Shown: positions 53,683 to 61,381 of the stretch, in pieces
How positions within the stretch are numbered: position 1 is the first letter of the stretch
Layout of the letters: every line of letters begins with the position of its first letter
NCBI RefSeq assembly: GCF_021172145.1
Contig: NZ_CP089095.1
Span: 124,001 to 188,000 of the forward strand
Direction: 5' to 3'
From: Flavobacterium cyclinae
GTDB lineage: Bacteria; Bacteroidota; Bacteroidia; Flavobacteriales; Flavobacteriaceae
Length of the DNA: 64,000 nucleotides
Made by a program: the position numbers and the translations under genes
The notes under the pieces: model-generated
Databases searched by the model: none
Seen by the model: the letters and a program-made list of their open reading frames with translations, nothing else
What the model was told of the DNA's origin: nothing

Positions 53683-55293
53683 ATGAAAATAAAACTAACA
53701 ATCTTTTTTTTGTTTTCTATATCTTTTTTAACAAGTCAAAATAAATTGATAGTTTGTTTAGATATTGAGAAAAATGAAGTTGTTAGTTTTATTGATAATA
53801 ATGGTTTTTTAATTGAACCTCTATATAAAATATCTGAAGAAAATTACAAGTTTTTAGAGCAAGATGCTTTGAGAATTTCTGGGACTGACTTTAGTGTAAA
53901 AAAATTAAAAAACTATTTTATCATATCTAATTTTAATCAATTTCTTATAGATTTTTTATCAACAAGTAAAATTCCTTTTTTTGCTTATACAGAAAGAATA
54001 GTTCCACCACCCGGGGATATTTTACCAATTACACCGGCATATGTTTCCCAACAAACTTATTTGCAATCAAACCCAGGTTTAAATGTTCAAGCTGTATGGA
54101 ATTTAGGATATTCAGGACAAAATATTACGATTCATAATATTGAATATGGTTTTAATAAAAATCATGAAGAGTTTAATGAAACAAATTGTCATATAGCAAC
54201 AGGAATGGATGTTAATTCTAGTGCTACAGCTAGTTATACAGAACATGGAACAGCTACTATGGGAGTTCTATTTGGACATAATGGTACTTATGGTATTACT
54301 GGAATTGCCCATGGGGCTCAACAAGTTTGGTTGTATCCTGAATGGCAGCAAAGCGGGTATAGTAGAATTAATGCTATTACTCAAGCATTAAATAATTCAA
54401 CTGTTGGAGACGTAATTGTTTTTGAAATGCAAGCTTACGGTTTTAATGGAACTGTTTCAAATCCTCGTTTTGTTCCAGCAGAATATGACATTCTAGTTTG
54501 GAATCTTACAAAAGCACTAACAGATTCTGGGAGAATTGTAGTCGCAGCTGCAGGAAATGGATTCCAAAATTTAGATAGTTTAGATTATGAAAACTATATG
54601 AACTATGGAGATAGTGGGGCTATTATTGTTGGAGGCGGAACAGCCAATACAACTCATGCCATTTTTCCTCCTTATGTGGTTAGTGGAATAACTTATTCAA
54701 GTACATTTGGAAATAGAGTTGATGTTCAAGGTTGGTTTGAAAATGTAAGAACAACCGGAGCTATTCCAAATTCTGGATTTACTTTAATAGGTAATGATTT
54801 TAATCAATCTTACATGACTTTCACAGGTACTAGTTCAGCAACAGCTCAAATAGGTGGTGTAGTTACCGTATTACAATCCTATTATAAAAGTCAAACCAAC
54901 AATACACTAACATCTCAACAGATGAGGGCAATTCTAAAAAATACCGGAATTCCTCAAGGAGGTGATGTTTCTAAGCCTATAGGTCCATTTCCTAATATGT
55001 TAGCGGCTATTAATTTAATACAGCAAACATTGAATAATGAAACATTTTTAGAAAATTCTGTTTATATTTACCCTAACCCTACAAATGATATTATTAATAT
55101 CGCAATTGGTTTTAATGAAATTTCTACTATTGAAGTATATGATATAATGGGGAAAGCAGTAGTGACCGAAAATGATTTTAGTACTTCAAATGGTGAGATT
55201 CAATTAAATTTATCTGAACTATCTGAAGGAATCTACTTTTTAAAAATAACAGCAAATAATCAATCAATAATTAAAAGAATCATTAAAAACTAA
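53683..55293 (+). CDS. Secreted S8-type peptidase homologue with T9SS sorting domain
   Basis: 536-residue exported protein with a Sec signal peptide. The S8 fold is visible: His188 in SYTEHGTATMG, oxyanion Asn292 in AAAGNG and Ser384 in TGTSSATAQIGG. The segment that should hold the catalytic Asp reads IHNIEYGFNKNHEEF, with Asn152 where related sequences (as remembered) have Asp, two residues before Glu154. Activity is therefore uncertain. The last ~75 residues form a T9SS sorting domain (IYPNPTNDIINIAIG ... KRIIKN). It lies 14 bases after the propeller gene and 3 bases before the M13 peptidase gene. Confidence 0.85.
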   Translation: MKIKLTIFFLFSISFLTSQNKLIVCLDIEKNEVVSFIDNNGFLIEPLYKISEENYKFLEQDALRISGTDFSVKKLKNYFIISNFNQFLIDFLSTSKIPFFAYTERIVPPPGDILPITPAYVSQQTYLQSNPGLNVQAVWNLGYSGQNITIHNIEYGFNKNHEEFNETNCHIATGMDVNSSATASYTEHGTATMGVLFGHNGTYGITGIAHGAQQVWLYPEWQQSGYSRINAITQALNNSTVGDVIVFEMQAYGFNGTVSNPRFVPAEYDILVWNLTKALTDSGRIVVAAAGNGFQNLDSLDYENYMNYGDSGAIIVGGGTANTTHAIFPPYVVSGITYSSTFGNRVDVQGWFENVRTTGAIPNSGFTLIGNDFNQSYMTFTGTSSATAQIGGVVTVLQSYYKSQTNNTLTSQQMRAILKNTGIPQGGDVSKPIGPFPNMLAAINLIQQTLNNETFLENSVYIYPNPTNDIINIAIGFNEISTIEVYDIMGKAVVTENDFSTSNGEIQLNLSELSEGIYFLKITANNQSIIKRIIKN

Positions 55294-55296
55294 ACT

Positions 55297-57369
55297 ATGA
55301 ATAAATTTATTTTAAAAGGAAGTTTAGGTTTTCTTATTTTGTCTGCTGCTTTATCATCTTGTAAATCCACACAAGAAGCAACTGCACAAAAAAAAGAACC
55401 AGTAGGAATTAATATTGGATATATGGACAAATCCGTAAATCCTGCAGATGATTTTAATCGTTATGTTAATGGAACTTGGTTAGATAAAACCGAAATCCCA
55501 GCCGATAGAACACGTTGGGGAAGTTTTGACGAACTTCGTAAAAATACCGATGACGATGTTATGGCCATATTAAAAGAAGCCATAAATGACAAAACAATAG
55601 ATCCAAATTCTGACCAAGCAAAAGCTATCAATTTATACAAAACGGTTTTAGATACCGTAACTAGAAACAAACAAGGGATTGAACCATTGAAGCCTTATAT
55701 TGCTAAAATTAATGCCGTTCAAAATGCTGAACAATTAGTTGCACTATTAGCAGAAATGGAACCAGAAATGGGATTAGGTTTCTTTGGAAGTTATATAGGA
55801 GCTGATGCTAAAAATAGTAATAAAAATGTTATTTATTTAGGAACAGGAAGTCTTGGTTTACCAGATAGAGATTATTATGTTTCTGAAGCGCCTGATAATC
55901 AAGAAAAAAGAGAAAAGTATGTGTCTCACATAACAAGAATGTTACAATTTCTTGGAGAAACTGAAGCGACAGCTAATGCAAATGCAAAGAAAATTTTAGC
56001 ATTAGAAACTAAAATGTCAACCGCTACTTTAGACCGTGTACAAAGAAGAGATAGAAGAAACACTTATAATCCAATGTCTTTTGCTGATTTACAAAAATTA
56101 GCACCAACAGTAAAATGGGATTCTTATTTCCAAAGTGTTGGAATTGGTAAAGTAGATTCGTTAGTGGTTTCACAACCAAAATACATTCAAACAGTTGAAA
56201 GTATTTTAAACGAAAATCAAGTTGAAGATTGGAAAGCATACATGAGATGGACTGCGTTAAGAGGAACATCGGGCTTATTATCAACTGAAATTGAAAATGC
56301 AAATTGGGAATTTTACGGAAAAACCTTAACGGGAGCCGTAAAACAACGTCCAGCTGAGGAAAGAGCTTTAGCAACCGTTAACGGAAGATTAGGAGAGGCA
56401 TTAGGAAAACTATATGTAGCAAAAAAATTCCCACCAGAAGCTAAAGAAAAAGCACAAGCAATGATTGCAAACGTAATGAAAGCGTTTGACAATAGAATTG
56501 ATAATTTACCTTGGATGACAAAAGCTACTAAGGAAAATGCAAAAATTAAATTGAATAAATTCCGTGTTAAAATTGGATATCCTGATAAATGGAAAGATTA
56601 TTCAGCATTACAAGTAAAATCTCCTGAACAAGGTGGAACCTATTTTGAAAATTCAAGAATGTATGCAAAATGGAGTCATATTAAAAATATTGAAAAATTA
56701 GGAAAACCAGTTGACAAAGAAGAGTGGGGAATGTCGCCTCAAACGGTTAATGCGTATTTCAGTCCAACAAACAACGAAATTGTATTCCCAGCTGCTATTT
56801 TACAACCACCTTTCTATGATTACAAAGCGGATGAAGCAGTAAACTACGGAGGAATTGGAGCAGTTATTGGTCACGAAATTTCTCACGGATTTGATGATTC
56901 AGGTTCAAGATATAATGCGGATGGAAACTTAGTAAATTGGTGGAGTGAAGAAGATTTGAAACAATTCACTACTTTAGGAAGTGAATTAGCAGATCAATAT
57001 TCAGCATTGGAGCCATTACCGGGAATTTTTGTTGATGGAAAATTCACTTTAGGTGAAAACATCGGAGATTTAGGCGGGGTTAATGCTGCATTTGATGGTT
57101 TACAAATCTATTTGAAAGAAAATGGAAATCCAGGTTTAATCGACGGATTCACTCCAGAGCAACGTTTCTTTATTTCATGGGCAACCATTTGGAGAAGTAA
57201 AATGCGTGATGAAGCGATTAAAAATCAAGTAAAAACTGATCCACATTCACCAGGAATGTATCGTGCTTATGTGCCGTTACAAAATGTGGAAGCGTTTTAT
57301 AAAGCGTTCAATATTTTACCACACAACGGTATGTATTTGCCTTTTGAGAAACGCGTGAAAATTTGGTAA
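55297..57369 (+). CDS. M13 family zinc metallopeptidase (neprilysin-like), lipoprotein
   Basis: 690-residue peptidase with lipobox LSSC (Cys22), so it is probably attached to a membrane facing the periplasm or exterior. The zinc site is HEISH (His526, Glu527, His530), and the downstream GENIGDLGG supplies the third ligand Glu. An N-terminal PGDDFNRYVNGTW-like segment (VNPADDFNRYVNGTW) is typical of the M13 family. It is co-transcribed with the two T9SS proteins upstream and probably degrades peptides released by them; the latter is inferred. A terminator follows. Confidence 0.94.
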   Translation: MNKFILKGSLGFLILSAALSSCKSTQEATAQKKEPVGINIGYMDKSVNPADDFNRYVNGTWLDKTEIPADRTRWGSFDELRKNTDDDVMAILKEAINDKTIDPNSDQAKAINLYKTVLDTVTRNKQGIEPLKPYIAKINAVQNAEQLVALLAEMEPEMGLGFFGSYIGADAKNSNKNVIYLGTGSLGLPDRDYYVSEAPDNQEKREKYVSHITRMLQFLGETEATANANAKKILALETKMSTATLDRVQRRDRRNTYNPMSFADLQKLAPTVKWDSYFQSVGIGKVDSLVVSQPKYIQTVESILNENQVEDWKAYMRWTALRGTSGLLSTEIENANWEFYGKTLTGAVKQRPAEERALATVNGRLGEALGKLYVAKKFPPEAKEKAQAMIANVMKAFDNRIDNLPWMTKATKENAKIKLNKFRVKIGYPDKWKDYSALQVKSPEQGGTYFENSRMYAKWSHIKNIEKLGKPVDKEEWGMSPQTVNAYFSPTNNEIVFPAAILQPPFYDYKADEAVNYGGIGAVIGHEISHGFDDSGSRYNADGNLVNWWSEEDLKQFTTLGSELADQYSALEPLPGIFVDGKFTLGENIGDLGGVNAAFDGLQIYLKENGNPGLIDGFTPEQRFFISWATIWRSKMRDEAIKNQVKTDPHSPGMYRAYVPLQNVEAFYKAFNILPHNGMYLPFEKRVKIW

Positions 57370-57389
57370 TCAAGCTCAAAATACAATCA

Positions 57390-57417
57390 AATCCCATCTT
57401 TTTAGGTGGGATTTTTT
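57390..57417 (+). terminator. Terminator after the M13 peptidase gene
   Basis: Stem AATCCCATCT / AGGTGGGATT with one G-T pair, followed by a run of seven T, 20 bases after the stop codon. Confidence 0.88.
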
Positions 57418-57442
57418 TGTTTGATGAAACTATTATGATTTC

Positions 57443-57501
57443 AGCCACGGATTAATAGATTAGAAGGATTACAATCCGTGAAAATCCTTTAATCTGTGGC
57501 T
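57443..57501. repeat. Intergenic palindromic element
   Basis: Imperfect palindrome of 59 bases. The outer words AGCCACGGATTA (57443-57454) and TAATCTGTGGCT (57490-57501) match at 11 of 12 positions, and inner words around AAGGATT/AATCCTT pair too. It fills the gap between convergent genes and stops five bases before the transporter's stop codon. Its design resembles the element at 2009-2111. Confidence 0.75.
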
Positions 57502-57505
57502 AAAA

Positions 57506-58429
57506 CTATTTCTTCTTAATCGCTCGATTTACAATATAAAGTCCAATAATCGTGATTGTTCCGCCAATGATAATCGCAGTAGTTAAAGGTTCATTAAATA
57601 ACAAATAGCCAAAAAACAACGCTACCATTGGATTGATATAGGCATACAAACTACTAATTTCAGTTGGTAGATTTTCCAAAGCATATATATAAGCTATAAA
57701 TGTCAAAACAGAACCAAAAACCACTAAATACCCAATCGACCACCAAGAAATAGCCGGGATTTCAGTCAACGGAACCGAAGTGCCATTAAATCCAATCACA
57801 CTCGAAATCACAACACTCGAAATCAACATTTGTAATCCCAAACTAAAATACGGATTGAAATTCGTCTTGTTTTCTTTGATATAAATTGAAGATAATGCCC
57901 AAGTAAACGTTGCAATAACCGAAAGTAAAATCCCAAAACGGAACTCAGGTTCTAAGAAATCGTTGAGGTAATCGTAGAAAATCACACAAATACCACCAAA
58001 AGAAATAATCATTCCTAAAACAGCTTTCCAAGATGTTTTTTGTCCGCGAAACAAACTGATTATTACAATCCAAAGTGGAAAAATAGAACCAATAATCGCA
58101 CCCAAACCACTCGAAATATATTTAACACCCCAAGTACTTAATCCGTTACTTAGCATAAAATTTAGCGCACTCAAAACAAGAATATTGCGCCATTGTCTTT
58201 TGTTTGGCCAAGGATGTTTTTTGATTAAGAAGTACAGCAAATACAACAATCCACCAAAAAGTTGACGCAGCGCAACCAATTGCATCGGAGGCATGTGTTT
58301 TACGCCTTCTTTGGAAGCAATCCATGTAGTTCCCCAAAAAAAGCTAATCCAAATTAATGCTAAAATGGGCAAGCCAATAGCATTTTTCTTTTGCTGGATG
58401 TAATTGTGAAATACGCTAAAATAAGCCAT
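57506..58429 (-). CDS. EamA-family (DMT) transporter
   Basis: 307-residue membrane protein with ten hydrophobic helices in two EamA repeats of five (about 22-155 and 165-300). FFWGTTWIASKEGVKHMPP at the start and the ending TIIGLYIVNRAIKKK are typical. Family members export small metabolites such as amino acids; the substrate is not predictable. It lies two bases downstream of the epimerase gene, so the two are co-transcribed. Confidence 0.88.
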   Translation of the reverse strand: MAYFSVFHNYIQQKKNAIGLPILALIWISFFWGTTWIASKEGVKHMPPMQLVALRQLFGGLLYLLYFLIKKHPWPNKRQWRNILVLSALNFMLSNGLSTWGVKYISSGLGAIIGSIFPLWIVIISLFRGQKTSWKAVLGMIISFGGICVIFYDYLNDFLEPEFRFGILLSVIATFTWALSSIYIKENKTNFNPYFSLGLQMLISSVVISSVIGFNGTSVPLTEIPAISWWSIGYLVVFGSVLTFIAYIYALENLPTEISSLYAYINPMVALFFGYLLFNEPLTTAIIIGGTITIIGLYIVNRAIKKK

Positions 58430-58431
58430 TA

Positions 58432-59265
58432 TTAAATTTCTTTTTGGAACGAATACCCTAAAATCGTTTCCACTTTTTTACTAGAAATAATTTTTCCTTT
58501 CGATGCTGAATCTTCGGCAAAGGTAGGCAATGGCAAATTCAAAATTTCAGCTTTTTTGTGATAATATGCTTTGCGTGTTGGATGCTGAGGTGCGACAGCG
58601 TTGAAGGTTTGATTCCATTCCCAATTGTCATCTCGAGCGAAGTCGAGAGTCTTTTCTATAATTCCAATGCAATCTTCTCTTTGAATCATATTCACAGGCG
58701 CTTCTGGATTTTCAACATTGGTTCTTCCTGCCAAAAAATTTATAGGATGACGATCATCACCAAGCAAACCACCAAAACGAATTACAGTAGTTTTAAAATG
58801 CTCGTTTGATTGTAAAAGAGTTTCGGCAATAACTAATTGGTTACCACTTTCGATGTCAGGATTTGGAGTTGTCTCTTCAGTAATTTCTTTAATTGGAAAA
58901 CTATCACCATAAACCGAAGTAGAACTCACAAAAATAACTTTCTGAATCCCTGATTTTTCGATATACGGAATTAGATTTTTGATTTTATTTACAAACGTCA
59001 TTTCGTTTGAAGTCGAAGTTTCTCTTCTCAATCCTGGTGGAATATCAATAATCAAAACATCGGTTTCTTTCAGAAAATCTTCCATATTTCCAATGATTTG
59101 ATGTTCTTCCAATTGAATTTGGAAAGGCGATATCCCAGCATTTTTCAAAACTTCTAACTTACTTTCCGAAGTCGTAGAGCCTTTTACTTCGTACCCTTTT
59201 GAAAGCAATGATTTGGCTAACGGTAATCCGAGCCAACCGCAGCCGAGTATGGAGATTTTATTCAT
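58432..59265 (-). CDS. NAD-dependent epimerase/dehydratase-like protein (YeeZ type)
   Basis: 277-residue Rossmann-fold protein with GCGWLGLPLAKSLL (about 8-21) as the dinucleotide motif. The start is set at ATG 59265 (MNKISILGCG); the upstream in-frame ATG at 59298 would add eleven codons (MLKQVQHDKNT) that merely translate a GTC-hairpin-CT repeat. A second repeat copy lies inside the gene at 58627-58652 and is translated as KTLDFARDDN between the conserved segments DCIGII and WNQTFNAVAPQHPTRK. Its substrate is unknown. Confidence 0.85.
   Translation of the reverse strand: MNKISILGCGWLGLPLAKSLLSKGYEVKGSTTSESKLEVLKNAGISPFQIQLEEHQIIGNMEDFLKETDVLIIDIPPGLRRETSTSNEMTFVNKIKNLIPYIEKSGIQKVIFVSSTSVYGDSFPIKEITEETTPNPDIESGNQLVIAETLLQSNEHFKTTVIRFGGLLGDDRHPINFLAGRTNVENPEAPVNMIQREDCIGIIEKTLDFARDDNWEWNQTFNAVAPQHPTRKAYYHKKAEILNLPLPTFAEDSASKGKIISSKKVETILGYSFQKEI
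58627..58652. repeat. GTC-hairpin-CT element inside a coding sequence
   Basis: GTCATCTCGAGCGAAGTCGA (58627-58646) and six more bases to CT at 58652. The stem is CTCGA/TCGAG, with the family's GTC and CT borders. It is read in frame by the epimerase gene. No target-site duplication could be recognised. Confidence 0.6.
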
Positions 59266-59274
59266 TGTATTTTT

Positions 59275-59351
59275 GTCATGCTGAACTTGTTTCAGCATCT
59301 AGTTTATGATTAAATTATGAAAATGAGATACTGAAACAAGTTCAGTATGAC
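59275..59351. repeat. Paired GTC-hairpin-CT elements, head to head
   Basis: Two 26-base copies in inverted orientation, 59275-59300 and 59326-59351, identical except at two positions. Each forms its own hairpin with stem ATGCTGAA/TTCAGCAT or ATACTGAA/TTCAGTAT. The two differences change a G-C pair to an A-T pair, so pairing is kept. The pair lies between the epimerase gene start and the zinc-ribbon gene. Confidence 0.85.
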
Positions 59352-59360
59352 AAACGAGTG

Positions 59361-59711
59361 TTAACTATCTTTCTTTACCAACATATAAAAATCGTCTTCT
59401 AAAGCACGATAGCCTTGGTCGTACAAAAAGAAATACGTGTTCCCAGTTTTGGTTTGTAACATGCTGGTAAAAAACTCAAAATCGAAACCTTTACTTAGCA
59501 ATTTAGTTTTGGTAGTTTTTGCTTTGTCTTCTGGGTTGAGTTCACACAAAATACGATAATTTTTACGCAATTTGTTGTTAATGTTGCGCATCAGATTGTT
59601 CTGATCTTTGTTCATTTTGTTGTTGTACGCATTGCGGCAACCATCAGAACAAAACTTTTTGTCTTCGCGACCAATGATTTTATCGCCACATTCTAAACAG
59701 GTTTTACTCAT
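59361..59711 (-). CDS. Zinc-ribbon protein, DUF2116-like
   Basis: 116-residue cytoplasmic protein. The N-terminus has four cysteines in CLECGDKIIG and KKFCSDGCRNAYNNK, a zinc-ribbon pattern like that of DUF2116. A basic helical region follows, and the C-terminal ~45 residues (about 72-116) are mixed alpha/beta. The start overlaps the upstream hypothetical gene by eight bases, which indicates a shared transcript. Zinc binding is inferred from the cysteines; function unknown. Confidence 0.82.
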   Translation of the reverse strand: MSKTCLECGDKIIGREDKKFCSDGCRNAYNNKMNKDQNNLMRNINNKLRKNYRILCELNPEDKAKTTKTKLLSKGFDFEFFTSMLQTKTGNTYFFLYDQGYRALEDDFYMLVKKDS

Positions 59712-60846
59712 AGTAGTATTTTTTATATTCGATTAGAATTGCATTCAAATAGGTTTTCTGTTCAATTAAGAGTCCTTTTTTATTGAATAAATGTTCTTCA
59801 ACGGTTATTCCGTTTTTAAATCTATTTGTTGTTTTTTTGATTGAACTTTCAGAGTATGTGTAAGTAGTTTCAACATTGTATTCAGTATATTCAGCCTCTA
59901 AAAATTCATAAACTAATTGATTATTGTCAAATTTTCTAGTTTCATTTTTGAAATAGGAACCATCGTTAAATTTTGTCAGAATTTCGATTTTGATATTATC
60001 ATCAAATCTAATTTCTTTAATTGAGGATAAAGAAGGTTTGCCTAGATACCATCCTGTTGAATCAATTTGTTTTACTAGATTTTTATTTTCATCATAAAAA
60101 TAATTTTTCTTAGTATGCTTTTCTTTTTTATGAGTATATGTTGTCCATTCTAAAAGTTTATTTTCGTCATATTTCCATTCTTGTTGTAAATATTTTTCTT
60201 CACAATAATAGCAACTTTTTGAAGATGTAATTTTTTTGTCTTTGTAACTATTAATATGATATTCTGAACTATCTCTTGTGAAGTATTCTTTAATTACTCG
60301 GTTTTTAGAATCATATTTATATTCTGTTATTTTGGGATATGAAACACTTCTGTAATGTGCTGTAGTGTCTTTTTTTGACAAATCATATTCGTTCTCTTCA
60401 GAATATTTTTTATCAGAGATAAGTCTTTTTAAATTGTCATATTTATATAATTCTACAAAAGAATTATTTACAATTTTATCTTTGGTAACCTTTGGAATTT
60501 CTTTGTTTTCTTTTTTTTCAATTAATGAATCTGAGAAATATTGATTTTTAAAATTATAAAACTTTAGCTGACTTTCACCTCCATGAAGCATAATAATTGA
60601 ATGATGATTTATTCCTTTTATTATGAAATTATTTTTATCGAATTCGTATTTAGCAAGAAGCAAACTATCTTTTTTAATTTTCCCATTCTTTTTGACATCT
60701 TTCGAAAAAACGGTTACTTTTTTTAAATTAAATTTTTCAAAGTTTTTGGGGTTTTCCCAATCCATATAAATTTGATTCAAATTTTCATTTTGACTGAATG
60801 AAAATAGTGAATGGATTAGAATTAGTATTAAGATGACTTTTTTCAA
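59704..60846 (-). CDS. Exported hypothetical protein with YD-like repeats
   Basis: 380-residue protein with a Sec signal peptide (MKKVILILILIHSLFSFSQ). The mature part shows several short beta-hairpin repeats of the YD/RHS kind, for example YKYDNLKRLISDKKY, EYKYDSKNRVIKEY, EWKYDENKLLEWTTY and YFYDENKNLVKQID. It has no toxin or core RHS domain, so it is not an RHS toxin. It lies three bases downstream of the DUF6265 gene. Function unknown. Confidence 0.72.
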   Translation of the reverse strand: MKKVILILILIHSLFSFSQNENLNQIYMDWENPKNFEKFNLKKVTVFSKDVKKNGKIKKDSLLLAKYEFDKNNFIIKGINHHSIIMLHGGESQLKFYNFKNQYFSDSLIEKKENKEIPKVTKDKIVNNSFVELYKYDNLKRLISDKKYSEENEYDLSKKDTTAHYRSVSYPKITEYKYDSKNRVIKEYFTRDSSEYHINSYKDKKITSSKSCYYCEEKYLQQEWKYDENKLLEWTTYTHKKEKHTKKNYFYDENKNLVKQIDSTGWYLGKPSLSSIKEIRFDDNIKIEILTKFNDGSYFKNETRKFDNNQLVYEFLEAEYTEYNVETTYTYSESSIKKTTNRFKNGITVEEHLFNKKGLLIEQKTYLNAILIEYKKYYYE

Positions 60847-60849
60847 GTT

Positions 60850-61326
60850 TTACTTCTTAAAATTAAACTTCATTTCTTTACCGCTATCTTCAAAAACCAC
60901 GTAAATATTAATTTCGTTATCCGAAATTTTCTCAAACGTAAATTTATCGAAATACACATGTGTTGGGGTGATTTTTACTAATCTGAAATTCTCGCTTACT
61001 TCCGCTTTTTCCCAACCTTTTAATTCGCCATCAAAGTGTTTGAGTTGTAATAAAAGGGTTTTGTCTGTTTCAATAATGTGTCCCAATTCATAAAAAGCGA
61101 CTTTTCCATCTACTACTAATTTGAAGCTAAACATCATCGAATTTCCAATCGGTTCGCTCCACGTTTCTTGACAAATGCCACCTAAAGCTTCGCCTGTCCA
61201 ATTGCCAACAATCCATTTTATATCTTGTAAAGTAGCTTTTGGCGAACCTTTTTCATCGTTATAATTCAGAGTGTTTTGGGCAAAACCTAAAGTTGTGAAT
61301 AATAAAAATAGAACTAACTTTTTCAT
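60850..61326 (-). CDS. Exported DUF6265-like protein
   Basis: 158-residue protein with a short signal peptide (MKKLVLFLLFTTLGFAQ). The mature part (IKWIVGNWTGEALGGICQETWSEP, then a beta-rich stretch MMFSFKLVVDGKVAFYELGHI) matches DUF6265, a lipocalin-like family of unknown function. It is the first gene of a run of five minus-strand genes spaced by 3 to 95 bases. No operator is apparent upstream beyond the hairpin element at 61347. Confidence 0.8.
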   Translation of the reverse strand: MKKLVLFLLFTTLGFAQNTLNYNDEKGSPKATLQDIKWIVGNWTGEALGGICQETWSEPIGNSMMFSFKLVVDGKVAFYELGHIIETDKTLLLQLKHFDGELKGWEKAEVSENFRLVKITPTHVYFDKFTFEKISDNEINIYVVFEDSGKEMKFNFKK

Positions 61327-61346
61327 AATTATTTTCTGGATAAATG

Positions 61347-61372
61347 AGATTCTGAACCGAGTTCAGAATGAC
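61347..61372. repeat. GTC-hairpin-CT element, single copy
   Basis: 26-base element with a nine-base-pair stem ATTCTGAAC/GTTCAGAAT and loop CGA, borders AG and GAC (complement of GTC and CT). It lies between the DUF6265 gene and the GNAT-nitrilase gene. Compared with the copies at 59275 and 59326, the varying stem pair is here T-A. Confidence 0.8.
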
Positions 61373-61381
61373 AAAATTTAA

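Noticed and set aside
59704-60846. RHS-type toxin
   Set aside because: Only a few YD-like repeats in a short exported protein; no RHS core or toxin domain.
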